Positions 33,857-42,407 of a DNA stretch of 45,130 nt are shown here, one piece after another; position 1 is the first letter of the stretch; the number at the start of each line of letters is the position of its first letter. A program made the translations under genes and the position numbers. The notes under the pieces are model-generated. The model did not search any database. It was given only the letters and a program-made list of their open reading frames with translations, and had not been told where the DNA came from. This DNA is from Nitrospira sp. (GTDB lineage: Bacteria > Nitrospirota > Nitrospiria > Nitrospirales > Nitrospiraceae): assembly GCA_024330925.1 (NCBI GenBank), contig JANDJK010000012.1:1-45130 (forward strand), in the 5' to 3' direction.

Positions 33857-35266
33857 ATGAAGGCAAAGACCGCTTTTGTTTGTCAAACTTGCGGATATCG
33901 TGCACTGAGATGGCTAGGGCGCTGTCCTGATTGCGGAGGATGGAATTCGATTAAAGAAGAGCGTCAGGCAGCGATGGGAAAAGGCCGGCCCCTATCGCCG
34001 CCAGTTGCTGAAGCGCGGGCAATCCCGATCGGCGCTATTGAAGTGGTGGGCGAAGAACGCTGCCGCACGCACATCGGAGAATTCGACCGTGTGCTGGGAG
34101 GGGGGGTGGTACCGGGAGCGGTGATGTTGATCGGTGGCGATCCTGGCATTGGCAAAACCACGTTGTTGCTGCAGGCCCTGCCAAAGCTTGCTACGGCGGA
34201 CGCGCCCGTTCTGTACGTTTCGGGCGAAGAGTCGCCTCGTCAGATTAAAATGCGCAGCCAGCGGTTGGGGATTGATCATCCGGGCCTGTTGATTCTTGCG
34301 GAAACGTCGTTAGAGGGGATTTTGAAAATAGTCCAAGAGGTTCGACCTGCTGCTTTGGTGGTGGATTCCATTCAAACCGTCTATACGGAGCAGGTAACGT
34401 CGGCTCCCGGCAGCGTCAGCCAAGTGCAAGAAGTTGCCGGTCAATTGATGTGGTTCGCCAAACGGACTGGCGTACCTGTTTTTATCATTGGTCATGTCAC
34501 CAAAGAAGGAGCGATCGCCGGGCCCCGTTTGCTCGAGCACATTGTGGACACGGTTCTGTATTTTGAAGGAGATCGAAGCCATAGTTATCGCGTACTGCGG
34601 GCAGTCAAAAACCGTTTTGGTTCGACAAACGAAATCGGTGTCTTTGAGATGAAGGACACTGGGCTTGAAGCAGTCAGCAATCCATCCGAGCTGTTTTTGG
34701 CTGAACGTCCCCCGCGAAGTGCAGGGTCTGTTGTCGTCTGCAGTCTAGAGGGCAGCAGACCCATCTTGGTCGAAGTGCAGGCGCTTGTTTCTGAAACAGG
34801 GTATGCTATGCCCAAACGAGTTGCCAACGGGGTTGATCTCAATCGGGTGGCCATGCTGTTGGCTGTGATGGAAAAACGGTTGGGTGTGCGACTTTCAGGA
34901 CAAGACGTCTATGTGAATGTTGTCGGTGGCTTGCGGATTGATGAACCAGCAACGGACCTTGGCATTGTTGCGGCTGTGATGTCCAGTTTGCGTGATATCC
35001 CTATTGAATCCCATTGGTTGGTGGTAGGCGAAGTTGGCCTCGGAGGCGAAGTGCGAGCTGTGAGCCAAGCGGAACTTCGGATCCGCGAGGCAGCCAAAAT
35101 GGGGTTTAAGCGGTGTCTGCTTCCTGAGCGGAACCTGGCCAAACTTGATTTGATCGAGGGCATGGACATGGAATTGATTGGCAGCGCGGATATCCGTGAG
35201 GGATTAGATGTGGTGCTGGCCTCGGCAATGTTCGGCGACCAACACCACAGGACACATGAGACGTGA
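33857..35266 (+). CDS. radA: DNA repair protein RadA
   Basis: A RecA-like helicase that extends heteroduplex during recombination. The 469-residue protein has an N-terminal C4 zinc finger (FVCQTCGYRALRWLGRCPDC), Walker A GGDPGIGKTTLL, the RadA-specific KNRFGSTNEIG motif and a C-terminal Lon-protease-like domain (VYVNVVGGLRIDEPATDLGI). The frame continues upstream to a TTG at 33791, but MKAKTAFVCQTCG from 33857 is the family-like N-terminus; no strong ribosome site was seen. Its stop overlaps the next start as GTGA. Confidence 0.95.
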   Translation: MKAKTAFVCQTCGYRALRWLGRCPDCGGWNSIKEERQAAMGKGRPLSPPVAEARAIPIGAIEVVGEERCRTHIGEFDRVLGGGVVPGAVMLIGGDPGIGKTTLLLQALPKLATADAPVLYVSGEESPRQIKMRSQRLGIDHPGLLILAETSLEGILKIVQEVRPAALVVDSIQTVYTEQVTSAPGSVSQVQEVAGQLMWFAKRTGVPVFIIGHVTKEGAIAGPRLLEHIVDTVLYFEGDRSHSYRVLRAVKNRFGSTNEIGVFEMKDTGLEAVSNPSELFLAERPPRSAGSVVVCSLEGSRPILVEVQALVSETGYAMPKRVANGVDLNRVAMLLAVMEKRLGVRLSGQDVYVNVVGGLRIDEPATDLGIVAAVMSSLRDIPIESHWLVVGEVGLGGEVRAVSQAELRIREAAKMGFKRCLLPERNLAKLDLIEGMDMELIGSADIREGLDVVLASAMFGDQHHRTHET

Positions 35267-36135
35267 GACCCATGAGATGTGAACGGACTGCTCTCGGGAG
35301 TGTCATGGTTGCCATAGTGGTGATGGCTGTTATGTCGGGATGTGCGGGAGTTTTCTCCCCACGGGCCATCCCGCCGCGGAGCGTCACAGCGGAAGAATTG
35401 GCGTCCCTGCTTCATCGGCGGGAGGCGGCACTCTCATCGCTCAAAGGGTTGTTTACGGCGAAGGTCCGTGGTGGCTGGTTTCCCATCGCCTCGCGGGTTG
35501 AAGGAGCTGTGTACTACCGTCGGCCTCACGCGATGCGATTGCGTGGATTTACGCCCCTGGGGAGCGAACTGTTCGAATTTATTCAAACGGACGATTTTTA
35601 TCTGCTTCGTCTGCCGACTATGGGGCGATTGTTACGAGGTCGATCATCCGAGTTCTTATCGGGAGAGTTCTCATCGGAGGGAAGGAAAGAGCAATCGCTA
35701 GCTCGTCCATTTCAACTAAGTGCATGGGCCGTTGGCGGAGTATTGGGTACGGGGAGGATTACCAGTGGCGAAACAGTGCACGTGGAGGAAGAAGGGGATC
35801 GCTATCGGTTCGAGGTCTATAGTGGAACGCAAAATGATAGTCGGCTCACCAGACCGACTCGCCGTTTGTGGTTTGACCGCCGAACGTTGTTGGTTGTCCA
35901 AGAAGACCGGCTGGCAAAAAATGGAGTGATTGATGCGACCATCCGCTATGAAGATTTCCGCCCTGTGGGAGGGGCTGAGAGAGAGGGGACCGATGGGGGA
36001 GCGGATGGTGTCTTGATGCGGCCGTTTAAAATTGTTCTCGAAGATGGGCAGGGCCAAGGAAGCATCCAGATCACGTTCCATGAAATCCTGCCCAATCAAC
36101 CAATCGGGACCGACGAGTTGGGGGAAGCCTTGTGA
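35263..36135 (+). CDS. Lipoprotein, LolB/DUF4292-like
   Basis: A 290-residue lipoprotein with a signal peptide and lipobox VMSGC. The mature part has the half-barrel pattern of LolA/LolB/DUF4292 proteins: LKGLFTAKVRGGWFPIASRV, GAVYYRRPHAMRLRGFTPLG, LFEFIQTDDFYLLRLP, RRLWFDRRTLLVVQEDR and IRYEDFRP. Such folds carry lipids or lipoproteins across the periplasm; an outer-membrane lipoprotein-receptor role is possible but unproved. GTG 35263 overlaps the radA stop; ATG 35272 is an alternative. It also overlaps tsaB by GTGA at its end. Confidence 0.75.
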   Translation: MRPMRCERTALGSVMVAIVVMAVMSGCAGVFSPRAIPPRSVTAEELASLLHRREAALSSLKGLFTAKVRGGWFPIASRVEGAVYYRRPHAMRLRGFTPLGSELFEFIQTDDFYLLRLPTMGRLLRGRSSEFLSGEFSSEGRKEQSLARPFQLSAWAVGGVLGTGRITSGETVHVEEEGDRYRFEVYSGTQNDSRLTRPTRRLWFDRRTLLVVQEDRLAKNGVIDATIRYEDFRPVGGAEREGTDGGADGVLMRPFKIVLEDGQGQGSIQITFHEILPNQPIGTDELGEAL

Positions 36136-36968
36136 CACGAGAAACAATTCTGGCAGTGGAGACAGCGACATCCTGGCAAAGTGTTGCGATTGTTGAGGAT
36201 GAGGGTGTTGTCGCTCAGGAACAACACGATGTGGGCGTGAGGCATGGGCTGACCCTGTTGTCCACCATTGATCGAATGCTGAAGCAAACTGGGCTATTGC
36301 TCACTGATCTCGACGGTTTGGCCTGTTCCATTGGCCCCGGCTCTTTTACGGGAATTCGTGTAGGGCTAGCGACCTGCCTTGGGTTACGGATGGCTACTGG
36401 TTTGCCGCTGATGGTGATCCCAACACTGGAGGCCATGGCATTCATGGTCCAGAAGCGAACCTCGACAGCCTCGCTGCTCTGCCCGATCTTGCCAGGTCGG
36501 AGTGGCGAACTCTATTGGGCCCTTTTTAAAAGTGGAGAGGAAGGACAGCTTGAGCGTGTGATGCAAGAACGTGTCGGTCCTCCTGAGGCCGTCGGTGCCA
36601 GTCTAAGCACTGACACAATGGTGTTTGGGGGGGGATGGTCAACTATGGAGGCACACATCCGGATGCAGGTGGCTCCGTCGGTTACGTTCCATCTGGCTCC
36701 AGAAGGGTGCGAACGGCCGTCTGCTGTCGCCGTTGGGTTGCTCGGCCTGCAAAAGTTGCGAGCTGGAAAGGTGGCCGGTGATTCGGTTGTGCCGCTGTAT
36801 GTCCAGCGGGCCGAGGCGGAGATCGTTTATGAGCGGTCGGGAGGTATTTCGCCTGCTGTTCGGCGACAGGAGCGAGTCATGGCCAAAATTGCCCGCCGCC
36901 AGGCCAAAAAGCGTCAGCCCCAACAATCAGCAGGATGTCGGGAAACATCTCATGATGGCCGACTTTGA
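36132..36968 (+). CDS. tsaB: tRNA t6A biosynthesis protein TsaB
   Basis: Partner of TsaD in adding threonylcarbamoyl to A37 of ANN-decoding tRNAs. The 278-residue ASKHA-fold protein begins ILAVETATSWQSVAIVED and has the signature SIGPGSFTGIRVGLAT. TsaB lacks its own catalysis and scaffolds TsaD; tsaD and tsaE are not in the window. It starts at a GTG overlapping the lipoprotein stop and ends with a basic tail (KIARRQAKKRQPQQ) unusual for the family. It overlaps rimI by 17 bases. Confidence 0.92.
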   Translation: MTRETILAVETATSWQSVAIVEDEGVVAQEQHDVGVRHGLTLLSTIDRMLKQTGLLLTDLDGLACSIGPGSFTGIRVGLATCLGLRMATGLPLMVIPTLEAMAFMVQKRTSTASLLCPILPGRSGELYWALFKSGEEGQLERVMQERVGPPEAVGASLSTDTMVFGGGWSTMEAHIRMQVAPSVTFHLAPEGCERPSAVAVGLLGLQKLRAGKVAGDSVVPLYVQRAEAEIVYERSGGISPAVRRQERVMAKIARRQAKKRQPQQSAGCRETSHDGRL

Positions 36969-37479
36969 CATTATCCCGGCCACGGAAGATTTTCTGCCCG
37001 CGCTTGTGGAACTTGATCGCGCTTGCTTCTCACCCCCGTGGACGAGCAAAATGTGGGAGGCTGAGTTACGTGGCAATCCGTTCTCCCATGTGTTGGTTGC
37101 CGTGCTGCGGGCAAGGGTCGAAAGAGAAGATGCCAAGCTGATAGGGTTTCATTGCTTTTGGATGGTGTTTGAAGAACTTCGATTGATGAGGCTTGCCGTG
37201 CAGGAATCAAAACGGCGGCAAGGGGTAGGGCGCGCACTTGCTATTGCAGCTCTTGAATGGGGGCGTCAACGAGGAGTTTCACGTGCAATGCTGGAAGTGA
37301 GGAGTTCAAATGGGGCGGCGCAGCAACTGTATCGAGGGTTGGGCTTTTCCCCGAGAGGGGTCCGTCGTGGCTATTATTCGGATCCGACGGAGGACGCTGT
37401 ATTGATGGAGATGGATTCCTTGGCATTGCCGGTGGAACTCTTGCAGAAAACGGTGGAAGAGGGAGCGGCAGAGGGATAA
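36952..37479 (+). CDS. rimI: Ribosomal-protein-alanine N-acetyltransferase RimI
   Basis: A 175-residue GNAT acetyltransferase, in E. coli acting on the N-terminus of ribosomal protein S18. It carries RRQGVGRALAIAALEWGRQRG, the acetyl-CoA pyrophosphate loop, and EVRSSNGAAQQLYRGLGF, typical of RimI. ATG 36952 (a second ATG follows at 36955) lies inside tsaB in another frame; the tsaB-rimI pairing is common and supports the call. A helical tail extends about 20 residues past the core. Confidence 0.9.
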   Translation: MMADFDIIPATEDFLPALVELDRACFSPPWTSKMWEAELRGNPFSHVLVAVLRARVEREDAKLIGFHCFWMVFEELRLMRLAVQESKRRQGVGRALAIAALEWGRQRGVSRAMLEVRSSNGAAQQLYRGLGFSPRGVRRGYYSDPTEDAVLMEMDSLALPVELLQKTVEEGAAEG

Positions 37480-37542
37480 TGAAGGCCGGGGAGGAGAGAG
37501 GTCCAGCAGATGAGTGTATACAACATCAACCAGGAGGTGTGT

Positions 37543-37797
37543 ATGCCGACAGACGAGTTCATCGTGGAACAGCTGCGCCAATCCAATCCGGAGTTTCGAG
37601 AATTGGAAGCGAGTCATCACCGTTTGGATCGTGAATTGAACGAACTGCAGAAGCGGCATGTCTTGACGCCGGCAGAGGAAATGGAAAAAAAACGAATCCA
37701 AAAGGAAAAGCTGGCCACAAAGGACCGACTTGCAGCGTTGATCCGACAGTACCGCAATCGCTATCAGTCAGTAGCCCACGAAGCCTCCACTCATTAG
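37543..37797 (+). CDS. DUF465/YdcH family protein
   Basis: An 84-residue helical hairpin protein. NELQKRHVLTPAEEMEKKRI and QKEKLATKDRLAALIRQYR match the DUF465 (YdcH) pattern. ATG 37543 is set by AGGAGG six bases upstream; an earlier in-frame ATG at 37510 lacks a site. Function unknown; the family is often found beside secretion or division genes. It lies 50 bases before tatC. Confidence 0.85.
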   Translation: MPTDEFIVEQLRQSNPEFRELEASHHRLDRELNELQKRHVLTPAEEMEKKRIQKEKLATKDRLAALIRQYRNRYQSVAHEASTH

Positions 37798-37846
37798 GTG
37801 AGAGAAGGAAAGAACAGCCGCCGGTTCATCCGGAGGCTGAAGAGCC

Positions 37847-38623
37847 ATGGATTCTTTCGTTAGTTATCCCTTTGCCGCCCATCTTCGAACCGTTAAGCGT
37901 CGCTTGCTCATCATAGGCGCCACCATCCTCGGGTGGTTCGCACTCACCTTTTCGTTTTCGGCTGAGCTTATGGCATGGATGAATCGGCCGTTTCGCAATC
38001 AGCTTGCCTTTTACAGTCCCACCGAAGCACTCTTTGCCGCGATCAAAGTATCGTTTCTTGCCGCCGTCATCTTGAGTCTGCCCGTCATCTTTTATCAGGG
38101 CTGGCAGTTAATCGCCCCGGCGCTCCTTCCGAACGAACGGCGATGGGCTGTGCCCTTGTTGTGCCTTGCTGGCGGCTCCTTCATGCTGGGGGTGATTTTT
38201 TGCAACCTTGTCGTCCTTCCCCTGGTCATCAATTTTTTTGTGAGCTTTGGCCTTGATCGCGATGTCACGCCACAGCTCAGTGTGGGAACCTACGTTGATT
38301 TTAACGTTAAATTTCTATTGATATTCGGTTTCGCGTTTGAGTTACCCCTTGTGATGACCCTGCTGTCGGTCGCAGAGCTGATACCAGCAGAGACGTTTGC
38401 CCGATATCGCAAGCATGCTGTTTTGGGAGCGTTGATTATCTCGGCGGTTGTCACCCCTGATGCCACTGTGTTCACTATGTTGCTGATGGCTGTCCCGCTG
38501 ATGCTGTTGTATGAGATTGGGATTTGGGGGGCTCGGTTGTTTGGACGTCGTGTCAAACCTCCTATCGACCTGCCTCTCGATCCTGATGTACCGATGGGAA
38601 CCGCAGGGACTCGAATACGATGA
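37847..38623 (+). CDS. tatC: Sec-independent protein translocase TatC
   Basis: Core receptor of the twin-arginine translocon, which exports folded proteins. The 258-residue protein has six transmembrane helices. Recognisable parts are FYSPTEALFAAIKVSF, FYQGWQLIAPALLPNERR (with the conserved Glu in the first periplasmic-cytoplasmic loop), FGFAFELPLVMTLL and VVTPDATVFTMLLMAVPL. The usual N-terminal HLxELRxRL reads HLRTVKRRLL, so the conserved Glu of the signal-binding site is replaced. No tatA or tatB lies beside it. Start ATG 37847 follows a GGAGGCTGAAGAG site. Confidence 0.93.
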   Translation: MDSFVSYPFAAHLRTVKRRLLIIGATILGWFALTFSFSAELMAWMNRPFRNQLAFYSPTEALFAAIKVSFLAAVILSLPVIFYQGWQLIAPALLPNERRWAVPLLCLAGGSFMLGVIFCNLVVLPLVINFFVSFGLDRDVTPQLSVGTYVDFNVKFLLIFGFAFELPLVMTLLSVAELIPAETFARYRKHAVLGALIISAVVTPDATVFTMLLMAVPLMLLYEIGIWGARLFGRRVKPPIDLPLDPDVPMGTAGTRIR

Positions 38624-39762
38624 TGAGCTACGGGGTTGACTGGCAGAGGAACCAGCGATGTGATGGGTTTACGATGGGGGCTGGACTCTGGCTGCTGTTG
38701 ATCGTTCCTTCCCTTGGGGGGGCAGATGAGGGAAACACGAACAGTATGCGTGTCAGTCTAGAGGGGGGGACAAGTGTCCGTTGGCAAGGGACGCGATCCG
38801 ATGTGGAGGAAGAATTTCCTGTCAGTGTGCAGGCATTAACCAGTACTGACTCCGGGGTCCTGTTTGCTGGCTCGTTTGGTCATGGCATTTTTCGCACCGT
38901 TGATCGGGGGGGGACGTGGGTGTCGGTCGGAACAGGAGTGACTGACCCCTTTATTCTGAGTTTGACAGTCGGGCACGATGGCTCCATTTACGCAGGAACA
39001 TTAAGAGGGGGCGTCTTCCGGTCGCGTGATGGGGGGGCGACATGGCAGGCGATGAACACTGGCCTCAAGCGCCTCCAGGTCAAGACGCTCATGGCAGCAG
39101 CGGATGCGTTGTATGCGGGAACAGGCGACGGTGTGTATCGCTTTGAGGAAGCAACCAATCAGTGGAGAGTGGTCACTGCTGGACTTGACGATGTGTTGGT
39201 TCAGGCACTGGCGCGTGCTCCCGACGGGACGTTGTATGTGGGAACATCAGGGAAGGGGGTCCTGCGCTATGTCCCTCAGTCGTCGTCCTGGGTTCGTTTG
39301 TCACAGGGGTTAAAGAATCGAGACGGCTTGATTGAAAACTTCATCCGGGTGCTGGTGATTGATCAAGACCAGGCCATTTGGGCTGGTACGTTTGATGGGG
39401 GCGTTTTCCGGAGTACAGACGGGGGAACGACGTGGCGGCCGATCAGCCGGAGGCTCCCCAATGATTCGATTCGTGGAATTGTCTTTTCGGGCACGGACGT
39501 GATCGTCGCGACAGGAAACGGCATTTTCAAAACCTCCGACCACGGCAAGCGATGGGAAGCAATTAATAAAGGGTTGAAAAGTTTATCTATTCAAACGTTG
39601 ATTGCTTCCGTAGACGGCTGTCTCTATGCGGGTACTCACCAAGGAGTCTTCCGCAGTGACGATGGCAGGACTTGGATTGCCATGAATCAAGGATTAGCAG
39701 GAGGCTCCCTGCCCGTTCCGTTTCGCTTTCAAGAATACCATGATCAGCGTGCCCCTTTTTGA
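38620..39762 (+). CDS. YCF48/BNR-like beta-propeller protein
   Basis: A 380-residue protein built from about seven repeats with Asp-box text (GGVFRSRDGGATWQ, GGVFRSTDGGTTWR, GIFKTSDHGKRWE, GVFRSDDGRTW) between strands such as LYAGTGDGVYRF and IWAGTFDGGVF. This is the sialidase/photosystem-assembly YCF48-type propeller. The N-terminus has a hydrophobic stretch (GLWLLLIVPSLGG), so it is probably exported. Its ATG overlaps the tatC stop by 4 bases, tying it to tatC. Role unknown; a Tat- or envelope-assembly task is an inference. Confidence 0.8.
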   Translation: MMSYGVDWQRNQRCDGFTMGAGLWLLLIVPSLGGADEGNTNSMRVSLEGGTSVRWQGTRSDVEEEFPVSVQALTSTDSGVLFAGSFGHGIFRTVDRGGTWVSVGTGVTDPFILSLTVGHDGSIYAGTLRGGVFRSRDGGATWQAMNTGLKRLQVKTLMAAADALYAGTGDGVYRFEEATNQWRVVTAGLDDVLVQALARAPDGTLYVGTSGKGVLRYVPQSSSWVRLSQGLKNRDGLIENFIRVLVIDQDQAIWAGTFDGGVFRSTDGGTTWRPISRRLPNDSIRGIVFSGTDVIVATGNGIFKTSDHGKRWEAINKGLKSLSIQTLIASVDGCLYAGTHQGVFRSDDGRTWIAMNQGLAGGSLPVPFRFQEYHDQRAPF

Positions 39763-39780
39763 AACGAAAGGATTTCAATC

Positions 39781-40293
39781 ATGGCAACTTTGCAGCAAGA
39801 TGTGCGGGCAACCATTGCAGTTGCGATGAAGGGGATCTCTCTGGGGAAAATTATACTTAAGTTTTTTCCAGAGGTCGCGCCCAATCACGTGGCAAACTTT
39901 TTGAGGCTTGCCCGGGAGGGGTTTTACAACGGCACTACATTTCATCGCGTGATCCCTGGCTTTGTCATTCAAGGAGGCGATCCCCAGAGCAAACAAGCAA
40001 ACCGCGCGCTACATGGAACAGGTGGGCCTGGCTATACCCTCAAGGCTGAATTCAACAGCAAATCCCACAAACGAGGCATTGTCTCGATGGCCAGAAGCAG
40101 TGATCCCAACAGTGCAGGATCCCAATTTTTCATTTGTGTCGCCGATGCTCCTTTCTTGGATGGGCAGTACACGGTGTTTGGCGAGGTGGTCAGTGGGATG
40201 GATGTGGTGGACACGGTGGCCAATGTGAAATGTGACGGACGGGATAACCCAGTGGAACGTGTTGAGATGACAGTGACTGTCCAGGAAGGGTGA
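39781..40293 (+). CDS. Peptidyl-prolyl cis-trans isomerase, cyclophilin type
   Basis: A 170-residue single-domain cyclophilin with FHRVIPGFVIQGGD, GSQFFICVADAPFLDGQYT and FGEVVSGMDVVDTV. No signal peptide, so cytoplasmic. It lies 18 bases after the propeller gene. It resembles the cyclophilin at 2-523 but is a different paralogue (about half the residues differ by eye). ATG 39781 follows AAAGG-like text (GAAAGG). Confidence 0.94.
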   Translation: MATLQQDVRATIAVAMKGISLGKIILKFFPEVAPNHVANFLRLAREGFYNGTTFHRVIPGFVIQGGDPQSKQANRALHGTGGPGYTLKAEFNSKSHKRGIVSMARSSDPNSAGSQFFICVADAPFLDGQYTVFGEVVSGMDVVDTVANVKCDGRDNPVERVEMTVTVQEG

Positions 40294-40332
40294 CATACCG
40301 AGTGTGCAGTGAGAGGAGCGGTGGAGTGCAAC

Positions 40333-41136
40333 ATGGAGGCACAATCCGACGGTCGTCTGAGGTGCTTCCTGTCATTGACGGTCATGGTAGTTGCTTTGAT
40401 GGCGCTAATGAATGGCTGCGCCATTCCTCAGGTTCCGTCCCGTATTGTCTATGAAGATCCGGTCAATTTTGTGCGGCTGGATATGGACGACACCGTGTTG
40501 CCGGAATGGCCGCAAGGCCATTTTTCGCATCCCGCTCCCTTAGGTAAAGAAGTGATGCGGGTTGTGTTATCTGGCCTGAGGATTCAAGAACATCGCATTC
40601 TGCCCCAACAATGGATTCAAGGTGTGGCTCCTCGTGTTCCGGCTTTTGACGAGGAAGAAATCGAGTGGTTGTCTGAACAGTTGGCGGAAGGACTGGCGCA
40701 GGCGCGCTATAACGAACGGGTGACATTTTACTTAAGCGAGCCGCTTACCTTTTTCCGCCGCATGGTAACGTCGGGGGGACTGTATGTGCGAGGAAACGAA
40801 TTGCACATCGTATTGGGAAACTGGAGGATCATCTATGGGATTCCTGCGTATGGCATGATCTACGACCGTCGCTATCCGATGCGGCCTACTGCTGCAAAAG
40901 GATTTGATCTCCTGTTTGAACCGGCCGAAGCGGTCATTCCACAACACAGTAGCTTGCTGGATAATCTATTTGCCAACACGAAGGACGAATTGGTGATCGA
41001 CTTGAGCAAATTGGCTGTTTCACCCACGACTGAATCGGGTGAGCCCACCTCGTCTCATTCTGTGAATTCGATGGAGCATATGAGGAGGTTTACTCGGATG
41101 CCATCCGCCCCATTGCCATCAACGGCACAGTCTTAA
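40333..41136 (+). CDS. Lipoprotein of unknown function
   Basis: A 267-residue lipoprotein with signal peptide and lipobox LMNGC. I do not recognise the mature family. It has VDxxDTVLPEWP-like text (LDMDDTVLPEWPQGHF), a helical region (FDEEEIEWLSEQLAEGLAQAR) and a beta-rich part (VTSGGLYVRGNELHIVLGNW, GIPAYGMIYDRRYPM). ATG 40333 is favoured by GGAG six bases upstream; an in-frame ATG-free start at 40309 is less likely. Its last 47 bases overlap the 3' end of the convergent glycosyltransferase. Confidence 0.7.
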   Translation: MEAQSDGRLRCFLSLTVMVVALMALMNGCAIPQVPSRIVYEDPVNFVRLDMDDTVLPEWPQGHFSHPAPLGKEVMRVVLSGLRIQEHRILPQQWIQGVAPRVPAFDEEEIEWLSEQLAEGLAQARYNERVTFYLSEPLTFFRRMVTSGGLYVRGNELHIVLGNWRIIYGIPAYGMIYDRRYPMRPTAAKGFDLLFEPAEAVIPQHSSLLDNLFANTKDELVIDLSKLAVSPTTESGEPTSSHSVNSMEHMRRFTRMPSAPLPSTAQS

Positions 41137-42031
41137 TAGCCTCGTAAATGACGGGCCATCCCAGTTTACTGCGGCCGTGGGCTCGATTCCGAAAACGAAT
41201 CGGAATTTCACGCACCCGTGCATTCCGTCGAAGCGCTCGCCACGCCATCTCAACCTGAAACACATATCCCTTCGCATAGACGCCTTGAAGATCGAGCTGG
41301 GTTAAGAGTGTTCGGCGGAAACAACGGAATCCGCCGGTCCAATCGCGGATCTTGCTACCGAGGAACAGTCGGACATAGCAATTAGCAAGTTGGGAAATGA
41401 GGCGCCGGCGTACATCCCAACCCTCTACACTGCCACCAGGAATATAACGACTGCCGATGACCAGGTCGGCCGATGTGCTGTGGTAAACCAGCCTTGGCAA
41501 GTCCCAGGGGGCATGGCTCAGGTCGCAGTCCATCTCGATGATGAGGTAGTAATCCCGTGCAAGCGCCCACTGAAATCCTGCAAGATAGGCCGAGCCTAGT
41601 CCGTCTTTTTGTGGACGATGGAGCACATGAATAAAGGGATGCCGCCGACTGAGCTCATCCGCCAATATGCCGGTGCCGTCAGGAGAATTGTCGTCGACGA
41701 TGAGGATATCCGTCATCAGGTATTTGCGGATGGCATTCGTTACTATCTCGAGGTTTTGCCGCTCATTGTATGTGGGAAGCACGACAAGAATGGGCTGATC
41801 GAACTGAAAAGCACAACGAGGAAACAGGGAACCAATTGATGATGGAGGGGGAGGGAGGAGGTCTGATTTCTCTGAAACGGAAGGCCAATCAATGGCCACA
41901 AGGGCACTATCGATGCCTTTGGTGATCAAGGCTTCGGCTACTTCGAATGTGGGCACGAGAAAGAGCTCATCGGGCTTGGATTCGCTCAGATGAGACAGCT
42001 CCTCCACGCTGGTAATGCGTCGATACCGCAT
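41090..42031 (-). CDS. Polyprenol-phosphate glycosyltransferase, GT2 (DPM1-like)
   Basis: A family 2 glycosyltransferase that would load a sugar, often mannose, onto a polyprenyl phosphate for glycan assembly. The GT-A domain runs from about residue 80: VVLPTYNERQNLEIV, DILIVDDNSPDGT, the DxD in IIEMDCDLSHAPWDLPRL, IGSRYIPGGSVEGW, RDWTGGFRCFRR and RSKLGW. Residues 1-78 form an N-terminal extension (MRYRRITSVEELSHLSESKP onward) not seen in minimal DPM1-like enzymes. There are no C-terminal membrane helices. The convergent lipoprotein overlaps its 3' end by 47 bases. Confidence 0.88.
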   Translation of the reverse strand: MRYRRITSVEELSHLSESKPDELFLVPTFEVAEALITKGIDSALVAIDWPSVSEKSDLLPPPPSSIGSLFPRCAFQFDQPILVVLPTYNERQNLEIVTNAIRKYLMTDILIVDDNSPDGTGILADELSRRHPFIHVLHRPQKDGLGSAYLAGFQWALARDYYLIIEMDCDLSHAPWDLPRLVYHSTSADLVIGSRYIPGGSVEGWDVRRRLISQLANCYVRLFLGSKIRDWTGGFRCFRRTLLTQLDLQGVYAKGYVFQVEMAWRALRRNARVREIPIRFRNRAHGRSKLGWPVIYEAIKTVPLMAMGRMASE

Positions 42032-42407
42032 GACGATCCGATCTTTCGCCTATCGGCTGTAGGGAGTAATGGGAAACATATTAGAAACGGGTTGTGGGAA
42101 CCATAGCAGTCTTGGTGCCTTCGGGCGCTTTATCAAGAATGCGACAACTGAGCATCTGCTGATGCCATGGCCGATTCTGCGTAGTGCAAATGCGCCCAGC
42201 ACACAGTCCAGAAAGATTAGCCCCCTTCATCCTGTCATGACTTCTCCGCGCTCCCATCATGATTGTAGAGAACCACCGTGATGTGAACAAGATGATGAGA
42301 GAAGTGTGACAACTGTATTTTGACAGTGACTGAAAGGCTGTGCTAAGTTCGCCCCCAGTTTTGCAAGAGGCGACAATTCTTTTTCTAGCATCACTTAGGT
42401 GCACTAT
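42032..42407. other. Intergenic stretch before the flavoprotein gene
   Basis: No coding frame of note lies between the divergent glycosyltransferase and the oxidoreductase gene. It should hold the promoters of both. One plus-strand candidate is described separately. No repeat or RNA was seen. Confidence 0.5.
42320..42349 (+). promoter_or_regulatory. Candidate promoter for the flavoprotein gene
   Basis: A perfect TTGACA (42320-42325), an 18-base spacer and a weak -10 (TAAGTT, 42344-42349) preceded by an extended-minus-10 TG at 42341-42342. It is about 60 bases upstream of ATG 42408. Confidence 0.4.
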
